Assembly: GCF_900091555.1 (NCBI RefSeq)
Contig: NZ_FMCX01000005.1
Span: forward strand, 124,001-188,000
Direction of reading: 5' to 3'
DNA length: 64,000 nt
From: Micromonospora mirobrigensis
GTDB taxonomy: Bacteria > Actinomycetota > Actinomycetes > Mycobacteriales > Micromonosporaceae
Below the pieces are notes generated by a model that made no database searches, was not told the DNA's origin, and worked only from the letters and a program-made list of their open reading frames with translations. The translations under genes were made by a program, and so were the position numbers. This document shows positions 24,545 to 31,656 of this stretch, in pieces; within the stretch, counting starts at the first letter, position 1; each line of letters begins with the position of its first letter.

Positions 24545-25957
24545 TTACACCGCTCCCTTGACGAGGTGCAGGCCGCGCTGACGCGCGGCGGAGATGGTGC
24601 CGGTGGTGGACCGGCCGGTCAGGTAGGGGACGGTGACGACCCGCCCGCCCCAGCGGTGGATCAGCTCGGCCTCGGGCAGCTCCGGGGCGTCCTCCCCGGC
24701 GTAGTCGCCGCCCTTGACCCAGACGTCGGGGCGCAGCCGGGCCAGCACCTGGTGCGGGGTGGGCTGGTCGAAGACCAGCACCGCGTCCACGCAGTCCAGG
24801 GCGGCCAGCAGCCGCGCCCGGTCGGCCTCCGGGTTGACCGGGCGCTCCGGGCCCTTGAGCCCGCGTACGCTGCGGTCGGAGTTGAGGCAGACCACCAGGC
24901 AGTCGCCGAGTCGGCGGGCCGCCCTCAGGGTGGCCAGGTGCCCGGCGTGCAGGATGTCGAAGCAGCCGCCGGTGGCGACGACGGTCCCGCCGTCGGCGCG
25001 TACCCTCGCCACCAGCTCCTCGGCGGTGCGGGCCGCGACCGGCGGGGCCGACCCGTCCCGCTCCCGGTGCAGGCCGGCCGCCCCACCCGCCGCCACGTAC
25101 GCCGACGCCGCGGCCACCGCGGCGCCGACCGCCTCGCCGGTCGAGGCGCCGTCGCCCAGCGCCAGGGCGGCGGTGGCCGCGAACCGGTCACCGGCGCCGC
25201 AGGTGTCCTCGACGTGCTCCAAGGCGTCCGGGGGCGGTACGACCAGCGGGGTGGGCCCGCCGTGGCAGAGCACCGCGCCGTCCGGGCCCATGGTCACCGC
25301 CACCGCGCCCGCCCGCCAGCGTCGACGCAGCTCGTGGCCGGCGCGGGTCGCCGTGGACAGCGCCGAGCCGCCACCGGCGTCCCCGGTGAGCTGGCGCAGC
25401 TCGCCGAGGTTCGGGGTGGCCAGCCGCGTGCCCGGCACCGCGGCCGGGCCGCGCGGGTGCGGATCCCAGACCACCGGCGCCGACGCACCGGCCAGCGCCG
25501 TGCGCAGGGTGGGCTGGCGCAGCAGCCCGCGGCCGTAGTCGCTGACCAGCACGGCCCGGGCCCGGGCCAGCAGCTCCAGCACCGCCTCCGGTGGCTCGCC
25601 GGGGGCCTGCGGGTCGCCGCCCCGGTCCAGCCGCAGCAGGGTCTGCCCGCCGGAGCGCAGCCGGATCTTCTCGGCGGTCGCGCCGGGCAGGTGCAGTGGA
25701 TAGACCTCCACCCCGGCGCCGGCCAGCAGCTCCGCCAGGCGGGCCCCGCCGGCGTCGTCGGCCAGCGCGGTGACCAGCGCCACCTCGGTGTGCTGCGCGG
25801 CGGCCAGCAGCGCGGCCAGCCCGGCGCCGCCCGGCCGGTCGGTGGCGTGCCGCTCGTCGAGCACCGGCACCGGGGCGTCCGGGCAGACCCGGCTGACCGC
25901 GCCGCTGACGTCCCGGTCCAGCAGCGCGTCACCGACCACCACCAGCGGCCCGGTCAC
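24545..25957 (-). CDS. hldE: HldE: D-beta-D-heptose 7-phosphate kinase / heptose 1-phosphate adenylyltransferase
   Basis: A 470-residue bifunctional protein. It starts at GTG 25957, overlapping the upstream stop (GTGA). Residues about 1-310 are a PfkB/ribokinase-type kinase: VCPDAPVPVLDERHATDRPGG, VLVSDYGRGLL, and the catalytic DTCGAGDRFAATAAL. Residues about 335-470 are a cytidylyltransferase-fold adenylyltransferase: GGCFDILHAGHLATL (HxGH), LNSDRSVRGLKGPERP, and the terminal TTGTISAARQR. The order kinase then transferase matches E. coli HldE. It converts D-glycero-D-manno-heptose 7-P to the 1,7-bisphosphate and, after GmhB removes the 7-phosphate, makes ADP-heptose. GmhA is directly upstream and the GmhB fusion is in the same operon. 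Confidence 0.93.
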   Translation of the reverse strand: MTGPLVVVGDALLDRDVSGAVSRVCPDAPVPVLDERHATDRPGGAGLAALLAAAQHTEVALVTALADDAGGARLAELLAGAGVEVYPLHLPGATAEKIRLRSGGQTLLRLDRGGDPQAPGEPPEAVLELLARARAVLVSDYGRGLLRQPTLRTALAGASAPVVWDPHPRGPAAVPGTRLATPNLGELRQLTGDAGGGSALSTATRAGHELRRRWRAGAVAVTMGPDGAVLCHGGPTPLVVPPPDALEHVEDTCGAGDRFAATAALALGDGASTGEAVGAAVAAASAYVAAGGAAGLHRERDGSAPPVAARTAEELVARVRADGGTVVATGGCFDILHAGHLATLRAARRLGDCLVVCLNSDRSVRGLKGPERPVNPEADRARLLAALDCVDAVLVFDQPTPHQVLARLRPDVWVKGGDYAGEDAPELPEAELIHRWGGRVVTVPYLTGRSTTGTISAARQRGLHLVKGAV

Positions 25958-26829
25958 GGCTCCACCCACCCGGTGCCGGTCGTGCCGTGGCCGTTGTGGG
26001 CGTGGCCGTTGTGGGCGGGGCCGTCCGGGGTCGCTCCGTCCAGGCCGGCGCCGCCGGTGCGGCGTCCGTGGCCGTTGGCCGGCCGGCCGATCCGGCCGCC
26101 CACCACGCCGGCGAGGACGTGCTCGTCCCAGCCGGTCCCGTCCCGGCCCACCGGCCTCCCGACGGCGGAGGCGACCGTACGCGGCGCCGGGGCGGCGGCC
26201 ATTCCTGGCAGGCTGCGGACCAGCGGCAACGCCTGGTCCACGTACTCGCAGAGCAGGTGCGAGGAGACCAGGTGCAGCTCCTGCACCACCTGGCTGTCCG
26301 GCGACGGCACCGCCAGCACGTCGTCGCAGAGCTCGGCCAGCGGGTTGGGGGCGGGACCGGTGAACGCCCAGGTGCGCAGGCCCGCGTCCCGGCCGGCGTG
26401 GGCGGCGGTGAGCAGGTTGGGGCTGGTGCCGCTGGTGGACAGGAGCAGGAGGATGTCGCCGGGTCGGCCGTGGGCGCGGACCTGGCGGGCGAAGACCTCG
26501 TCGTAGCCGTAGTCGTTGCCGATGGCGGTCATGGCGCTGGTTTCGGCGTGCAGGGCGATGGCGGAGAGTGGTTCGCGGTCGTGGCGGAGTTTGCCGACGA
26601 GTTCGGCGGTGAGGTGTTGGGCCTCGGCGGCGCTGCCGCCGTTGCCGGCCACCAGCAGCCGCCCGCCGGCCACCAGGGTGCCCGCCAGCTCCCGGCCCCA
26701 GCGGGCGAGCAGCCCCTCGCACTCCCGGTAGGAGAGCAGCGCCTCCGCCAGGTGGGCCAGGTGCGCGTCGAGCACCGACGGTCCCCGTCCGCCGTCGGCC
26801 GGCCGGAGGTCCGGCGACTGCGCCGTCAT
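25954..26829 (-). CDS. gmhA: GmhA: sedoheptulose 7-phosphate isomerase (SIS domain)
   Basis: A 291-residue protein, ATG at 26829, overlapping the GT4 stop by 4 nt (ATGA). Residues about 25-215 form a SIS fold: LLVAGNGGSAAEAQHLTAEL, AIGNDYGYDEVFARQV, LLLSTSGTSPNLL and the active-site helix QVVQELHLVSSHLLCEYVD. This fits GmhA, which converts sedoheptulose 7-P to D-glycero-D-manno-heptose 7-P. About 80 extra C-terminal residues are low complexity and His/Asn/Gly-rich (HNGHAHNGHG), not a usual part of GmhA. It is coupled to hldE downstream. Confidence 0.9.
   Translation of the reverse strand: MTAQSPDLRPADGGRGPSVLDAHLAHLAEALLSYRECEGLLARWGRELAGTLVAGGRLLVAGNGGSAAEAQHLTAELVGKLRHDREPLSAIALHAETSAMTAIGNDYGYDEVFARQVRAHGRPGDILLLLSTSGTSPNLLTAAHAGRDAGLRTWAFTGPAPNPLAELCDDVLAVPSPDSQVVQELHLVSSHLLCEYVDQALPLVRSLPGMAAAPAPRTVASAVGRPVGRDGTGWDEHVLAGVVGGRIGRPANGHGRRTGGAGLDGATPDGPAHNGHAHNGHGTTGTGWVEP
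25985..26022. repeat. Imperfect GGCCGTTGTGGGCG tandem repeat in the GmhA tail
   Basis: The unit GTGGCCGTTGTGGGCG occurs twice in tandem and trails into a third, partial copy. In the coding frame it gives the HNGHAHNGHG tail. The tail could bind a divalent metal or be a neutral expansion. Confidence 0.6.
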
Positions 26830-28046
26830 CCGGCGACCACCCGGGTCGGCCGGCGCACCGCGGTCACCTCGCCGTAGACCTCGGCGAGCTTCTCCGCCGT
26901 GGCGGCCCAGGAGTAGCACCGCCGGGCCCGGTCCAGCGCCGCGGTGGCGTACCCGAAGCGGCGGATCCGGTCGGTGAGCAGGCCCTGGACGGCGGTGCCC
27001 AGCGCCCGCGGGTCGCGGGCCGGGACCAGGTCGCCGGTGCGGCCGGGCACCACCGTGTCGGTGAGGCCACCGACCGCGGTGCCGATCACCGGGATGCCGC
27101 AGGCCATCGCCTCCAGCGGGGTGAGGCCGAACGGCTCGTACCAGGGGGCGGCGACCAGCACGTCCGCCGACCGGTACCAGGCGCCCATCTCCTCGCGGGG
27201 GACCGCGCCGACCAGCCGCACCCGGTCGGCCATCCCGCAGGAGGCGGCCAGGGCCCGCAACCGCCGGGCGTACGGGTCGGACTCCAGCAGGCCCGCGGGG
27301 GGACCGCCGACCACCACGCACTCCGCGTCGGGTACGTGGGCCATCGCCCGGATGACCGTCTGGAAGCCCTTGCGTTCCACCAGCCGGCCGACGGTGAGGA
27401 TCCGGGCCCGTCCCGGCACCCGTTCGGCGGCCGGCCCGAGCGGGGTGAAGGTGTTCAGGTTCACCCCGGACGGGATGATCGTCATCCGGGAGCGGGGCAC
27501 CCCCATCCGGACCAGCTCGCCGACCTCGTCGCGGCACTGGGCGACCACCCGGTCGACCGAGCAGCCCAGCTCCCGCTCGTAGGCGACCCGGCGGGCCGGG
27601 CTGGTGTCCTGCACCCCCTGGTGCCGGCGCTTGACCGTGCCCAGCGCGTGGTACGTCTGCACCACCGGCACCCCGGTCCGCCCGCCGGCGCTCAGCGCGG
27701 CCAGCCCGCTCATCCAGAAGTGCGCGTGGATCACCTCGGGCGTCCAGTCGCCGCCCCGCCACCGCTCCACCAGCCAGTGGCTGAACTCCCGCATGTGCGG
27801 CAGCAGCTCGTCCTTGGCCAGCGGCTCCGCCGGTCCGGCCGGTACGTGCACCACGTCGAAGCCGTCCGGGGCGCGGACGGTGACCGGCAGGTCGGGGGCG
27901 TCGCGGCGGGTGTAGACCCGGACCTCGTGGCCGGCGTCCACCAGGGCGGCGGCCAGCTCCGCGACGTGGGTGTTCTGACCGCCCGCGTCCTCCCCGCCGA
28001 GGACGGCGAGCGGGCTGGCGTGCTCCGAGATCAGCGCGACGCGCAT
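26826..28046 (-). CDS. GT4-family glycosyltransferase
   Basis: A 406-residue protein, ATG at 28046, inside the last 16 bases of the upstream gene, so translation is coupled. GT-B layout: EHASPLAVLGGEDAGGQNTHVAELAAAL at the N-terminus (the ADAGGQ loop resembles sucrose-phosphate-synthase/MshA-type transferases), PEVIHAHFWMSGLA, then PSGVNLNTFTP, ILTVGRLVERKGFQ, and the donor-site EPFGLTPLEAMACGIPVIGTAVGG with its Glu-x7-Glu motif. It probably adds a sugar from a UDP/GDP/ADP donor. It is placed between the other transferase and gmhA. Confidence 0.9.
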   Translation of the reverse strand: MRVALISEHASPLAVLGGEDAGGQNTHVAELAAALVDAGHEVRVYTRRDAPDLPVTVRAPDGFDVVHVPAGPAEPLAKDELLPHMREFSHWLVERWRGGDWTPEVIHAHFWMSGLAALSAGGRTGVPVVQTYHALGTVKRRHQGVQDTSPARRVAYERELGCSVDRVVAQCRDEVGELVRMGVPRSRMTIIPSGVNLNTFTPLGPAAERVPGRARILTVGRLVERKGFQTVIRAMAHVPDAECVVVGGPPAGLLESDPYARRLRALAASCGMADRVRLVGAVPREEMGAWYRSADVLVAAPWYEPFGLTPLEAMACGIPVIGTAVGGLTDTVVPGRTGDLVPARDPRALGTAVQGLLTDRIRRFGYATAALDRARRCYSWAATAEKLAEVYGEVTAVRRPTRVVAG

Positions 28047-29017
28047 ACTTCCTCCTCCAGCAGCCGGTCCCAGTCGGCGAGGAAACGTTCCAGGCCGTAG
28101 CGCTCCCGGGCCGCCGCCCGGGCCTGCGCGCCCGTGCGGGCGGCCAGCGACCGGTCCTCGACGAACCGCCGCGCGCCGTCGCGCAGGACGTCGATCCGGG
28201 TGGACAGGACGCCGGCCGGTGGCGGCACCGCCACCACGGCCTCGGTGGTGGCCAGCGCGACCACCGGCATGCCGATGGACATGGCCTCGATCAGGCTCAG
28301 CCCGAGCGAGGTCCACCGGCACAGGTGCAGGTACGCCCGCCGCCGGGCCACCTCCTCGTGCATCCGGTCCTGCGGCAGGTCGTCGTACCCGGTAACCGGG
28401 TGGGCGGTGGGCCCGCAGCGTTCGGCGAGGGCGGCCGGCAGCCCGGCCACCCCCATGCCGAAGACGTCCAGCGGGGCGACCTGCGCGAACCGTGGCATCA
28501 GGTCGGTGCCGGTGACCCGCCAGCGGCGGACCGGCTCGTTGGTGACCACGGCGAGCCGGTCCAGCTCGCCGGTCCACTCGACCCGGGGCGGGACGATGCC
28601 GTGCTCGACGACGGCGGTGCGGGTGCCGCCGTTGTCCCAGAACAGCTCGTTGAAGTGGGTGACGTGGACCAGCAGCAGGTCGTCCCGGTCGGCCATCGGG
28701 TGGCGGGTGTTGGGCACGTCGCCCTTGGGGGTGTTGTGCTCGACGTAGATCGCCGGCAGGTCCCGGCCGGGCCGCCGGCCGAGCCACTGCTCGGCCAGTT
28801 CCAGCTCGTCGGGGCGTTGCAGGATCACCAGGTCCACGTCGGCGCCGGCCAGTTCCTGCGGGGTCACCTCGACGGCGTTCTCCGGCCACGGATAGGTCCG
28901 CGCCCGGCCCAGCCCGTACGGGCCGCGGTCGGGGGTGACCGGCACCAGGTAGCGGTGCGGGCCGTGCACGAAGGACGTCGTCCAGGAGCCGTGCACGTGC
29001 CAGAGCAGGACGTTCAT
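28031..29017 (-). CDS. Glycosyltransferase (GT4-like)
   Basis: A 328-residue protein, ATG at 29017 behind GAGGAGAGAC. The N-terminus MNVLLWHVHGSWTTSFVHG, then VEHNTPKGDVPNTRHPM, the donor-side sequence GMGVAGLPAALAERCG, and the donor loop WTSLGLSLIEAMSIGMPVVALATTE (again a Glu-x7-type motif) fit a GT-B transferase. The HG-S-W start recurs in actinobacterial operons of this type. The substrate is not known. It overlaps the next gene by 16 bases. Confidence 0.85.
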   Translation of the reverse strand: MNVLLWHVHGSWTTSFVHGPHRYLVPVTPDRGPYGLGRARTYPWPENAVEVTPQELAGADVDLVILQRPDELELAEQWLGRRPGRDLPAIYVEHNTPKGDVPNTRHPMADRDDLLLVHVTHFNELFWDNGGTRTAVVEHGIVPPRVEWTGELDRLAVVTNEPVRRWRVTGTDLMPRFAQVAPLDVFGMGVAGLPAALAERCGPTAHPVTGYDDLPQDRMHEEVARRRAYLHLCRWTSLGLSLIEAMSIGMPVVALATTEAVVAVPPPAGVLSTRIDVLRDGARRFVEDRSLAARTGAQARAAARERYGLERFLADWDRLLEEEVCASR

Positions 29018-29065
29018 GTCTCTCCTCACACGGGGGCGGTCGGTCGGGACGAGGGCGGGTGGGGC

Positions 29066-30634
29066 TCAGCCCGGGGGCGGCGCGAGCAGCCGGACGGCGT
29101 CGACCACCTGGGCGGGGTCGACGCCGGCCAGGCAGGGATGGTCGGGCACCGGGCAGCGGGCCGCCCGGGTGTCCCGGCAGGGCGCCCCGGCGTCGCCGAG
29201 CCGGACGGCGGGCACCCGGTAGGGCCCCCACTGCCCGTACGGCACGGTGGGCGCGAAGAGGCTGACCACCGGGGTGCCGACGGCGGCGGCGAGGTGGGCC
29301 GGGCCGGTGTTGCCGACCACCAGGCAGCGCGCCCCGGCGATGATCCCGGCCAGCCCGGCGAGGTCGGTCCGGCCGCCGAGGTCCTCGCCACCGGCGGCGG
29401 CGACCCTGGCCGTCAGCTCCCGTTCGCCGGGGCCGCCGGTGACCAGCACCCGGTGTCCGGCGGCGGTCAGCGCGGCGACGATGTCGGCGCAGCGCTGCGG
29501 CGGGCAGGCCCGGGCGGGCACCGACGCCCCGGGATGCACCACCACGTAGTCGCCCCCGTCGGTGTCGGTCACCGCGTCGTCGCGCAGCCGCAGCACCGGC
29601 TGGTCGTGGTCGGCGAGGGTGAAGCCGGCTGCGGCGGCGAGGGACAGGGCGCGTTCGGGCTCGGGTACGCCGACCGGCACGCGGTGGCGGACGTCGAGGA
29701 GGCTGCCCGGGTAGTCGTCGCTGACCGCGCTGATCCTCGGCACGCCGGCGATGCGCAGCAGCAGGGCCAGGGGGAGAGCCGACTGGTGGAAGGACGTGAA
29801 GATGATCGCCTCGTCGGCGCCGACCCGGGTGAGCCGGTCGGTGAGGCGGCCCATGTCATCGGGGTCGACCGGCTGCGGGTCGCCGTCGATCCAGGGCAGC
29901 CGCCACTCGATCAGTTCGTCGACGCCGGGCAGGAGGTCGGCGGCGGCGCGGCCGCGGGGTCCGCAGAGCAGGACGACCTTCCGGGCGCCGGCGGCGACGG
30001 CGCGGATGGCGGGCCCGGTGACCAGGACGTCTCCGGCGGAGTCGCTGCGGACGACCAGGACGGTGCCGGCCCGGTCCCGGCGGGGGGTGGTCGGGCGGAG
30101 GGCGTTCTGGCGGCGCAGGATCTCGGTGACGGCGGCGGGCAGGTCCCGGGCCACGTGCGGGGCGGCGGCGACCTCCTCCGGCCGGGTGACCGGGGTCGGC
30201 ACCAGCATCCCGGTGGCCCCGGCGGCCAGCGCGGCCGTCACGTCCCGGCCGATGTCGCCGACCAGCACGCAGCGGCGCGGATCGGTGCCCAGCGCCCGCG
30301 CGGCGGCGTGCACCATGCCGGGGGCGGGCTTGCGGCACGGGCAGCGGTCCTCGTCGTCGTGCGGGCAGACCTGCCAGTCGTCGAACGGGCCGAGCAGCTC
30401 CTCGATCCGGGCGTGCACCGCGTGCATCTGCGCGGCGGTGAAGTAGCCCCGGGCCAGGCCCGACTGGTTGGTCACCACACCCAGCCGCAGGCCGGCCGCG
30501 CGCAACCGGTCCAGCGCCTCGCGCACCCCGGGCAGCGGGCGCACCTTCTCCGGGTCACCGTTGTAGGGCACGTCCTCGACCAGCGTGCCGTCCCGGTCCA
30601 GCAGCACCGCGTCGTACAGCGGGGAGGTGGACAT
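29066..30634 (-). CDS. Fusion: GmhB-type heptose bisphosphate phosphatase + GT9 glycosyltransferase
   Basis: A 522-residue protein whose ATG overlaps the GT2 stop by one base (TGATG). Residues 1-185 are a HAD phosphatase of the HisB/GmhB type: LLDRDGTLVEDVPYNGDPEKV, TNQSGLARGYFT, and the zinc knuckle CPHDDEDRCPCRKPAPGM (Cys-Pro-His, Cys-x-Cys), then VGDIGRD. Residues about 195-522 are a GT9 domain: VLVVRSDSAGDVLVTGPAIRAV, VVHPGASVPARACPPQRC, VVGNTGPAHLAAAVGTPVVSLF. The first part would remove the C7 phosphate of heptose 1,7-bisphosphate and the second transfer the activated heptose. In most bacteria these are separate genes. Both halves have full length and intact motifs. Confidence 0.9.
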   Translation of the reverse strand: MSTSPLYDAVLLDRDGTLVEDVPYNGDPEKVRPLPGVREALDRLRAAGLRLGVVTNQSGLARGYFTAAQMHAVHARIEELLGPFDDWQVCPHDDEDRCPCRKPAPGMVHAAARALGTDPRRCVLVGDIGRDVTAALAAGATGMLVPTPVTRPEEVAAAPHVARDLPAAVTEILRRQNALRPTTPRRDRAGTVLVVRSDSAGDVLVTGPAIRAVAAGARKVVLLCGPRGRAAADLLPGVDELIEWRLPWIDGDPQPVDPDDMGRLTDRLTRVGADEAIIFTSFHQSALPLALLLRIAGVPRISAVSDDYPGSLLDVRHRVPVGVPEPERALSLAAAAGFTLADHDQPVLRLRDDAVTDTDGGDYVVVHPGASVPARACPPQRCADIVAALTAAGHRVLVTGGPGERELTARVAAAGGEDLGGRTDLAGLAGIIAGARCLVVGNTGPAHLAAAVGTPVVSLFAPTVPYGQWGPYRVPAVRLGDAGAPCRDTRAARCPVPDHPCLAGVDPAQVVDAVRLLAPPPG

Positions 30635-31656
30635 CAGCCCACCGCTCCCGGCCGGGCCGCACGCACCACGTCACCGGCGCCGACGGCGCGGGCCCGCCGC
30701 CAGCCGCGTACCCAGTGCGCCACCGCCAGCGGCGGGATCAGCGCGCTGGTCACCAGCATGGTGGCCAGCTCGTCGGCGGTGCGCGGGCCGGGCGCGATCC
30801 GGGCCCGGGCGAACTCCGCGGTGCCCGCCGCCCAGGCCGCCCCGGCGACGGCCGCCGCGACGGCCGGCCACCGGCGGCCGGTGGCCGCGCGCAGCCCGGC
30901 GGCGGCCAGCGCCACCGTGCCGGCCGCCGCGACCGCCACGTGCCGGGGTCGCCGGCCCGGCGGCAGCTCCAGTTCGCCGCGCCAGCGCGGCCCGTAGAGC
31001 CGGCGCAGCAGCGCGTCGTCGGCGTTGCCGCGCTGGGTGCGCAGGCTGATCCAGCGCCCCTCCGGGCGGACCGGATGGGTCACCCGCCGCCGGCCCCGGC
31101 GCAGCGCGAAGCCGGCCCGGCGGACCCGGTGGGCCAGCTCGGCGTCCTCCCGGTAGGCGCGGGGGAAGCGCTCGTCGAAGCCGCCCACGGCGGCCAGCGC
31201 CGACCGACGGTAGGCCATGTCCGCGGTGATCCAGGCGCCCTCGGCCAGCCCGGCGGTGCCGCGCTCCCAGTCGGTGGGGCGCCGGTCGGCGGGCAGCGGC
31301 ACCTCGACCACGCCCTGCACGCCGCCCACCCCCGCCGGCACGGCCAGGTCGTCGACCAGCCGCCGCGCCCAGTCCGGCGCCGGCACCACGTCGTCGTCGA
31401 GGAAGACCACCCAGGAGCCGCGGGCCGCCGCCGCGCCCAGGTTGCGGGCCGCCGCCGGGCCCGCGCCGCGCCCGGTCAGCACCTTCGTGTACGCGGCCAG
31501 CGCACCCGGCACCGCCAGCTCGCCGCCCTCGTGCCCACCCCGGTCGTCGACCAGCAGCACCTCCACCTCGGGCAGGGTGTCGAGCTGCCCGGCGAGGGCG
31601 TCGAGCAGCACGGCCAGGCTGGGCCGGCCGAGCGTCGGCACCACCACGCTGATCAC
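30634..31656 (-). CDS. GT2-family glycosyltransferase with a membrane tail
   Basis: A 340-residue protein, GTG start at 31656 overlapping the upstream stop (GTGA). The GT-A fold opens MISVVVPTLGRPSLAVLL, then LLVDDRGG and the metal motif VVFLDDDVVPAPDW, then FPRAYREDAELAHRVRRAGF (the ED motif of the acceptor/base region). After residue about 225 there are hydrophobic segments (HVAVAAAGTVALAAAGLRA, VAAAVAGAAWAAG, and MLVTSALIPPLAVAHWVRG) that could anchor it in the membrane. It probably starts or extends the glycan of this locus. Confidence 0.87.
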   Translation of the reverse strand: MISVVVPTLGRPSLAVLLDALAGQLDTLPEVEVLLVDDRGGHEGGELAVPGALAAYTKVLTGRGAGPAAARNLGAAAARGSWVVFLDDDVVPAPDWARRLVDDLAVPAGVGGVQGVVEVPLPADRRPTDWERGTAGLAEGAWITADMAYRRSALAAVGGFDERFPRAYREDAELAHRVRRAGFALRRGRRRVTHPVRPEGRWISLRTQRGNADDALLRRLYGPRWRGELELPPGRRPRHVAVAAAGTVALAAAGLRAATGRRWPAVAAAVAGAAWAAGTAEFARARIAPGPRTADELATMLVTSALIPPLAVAHWVRGWRRARAVGAGDVVRAARPGAVG

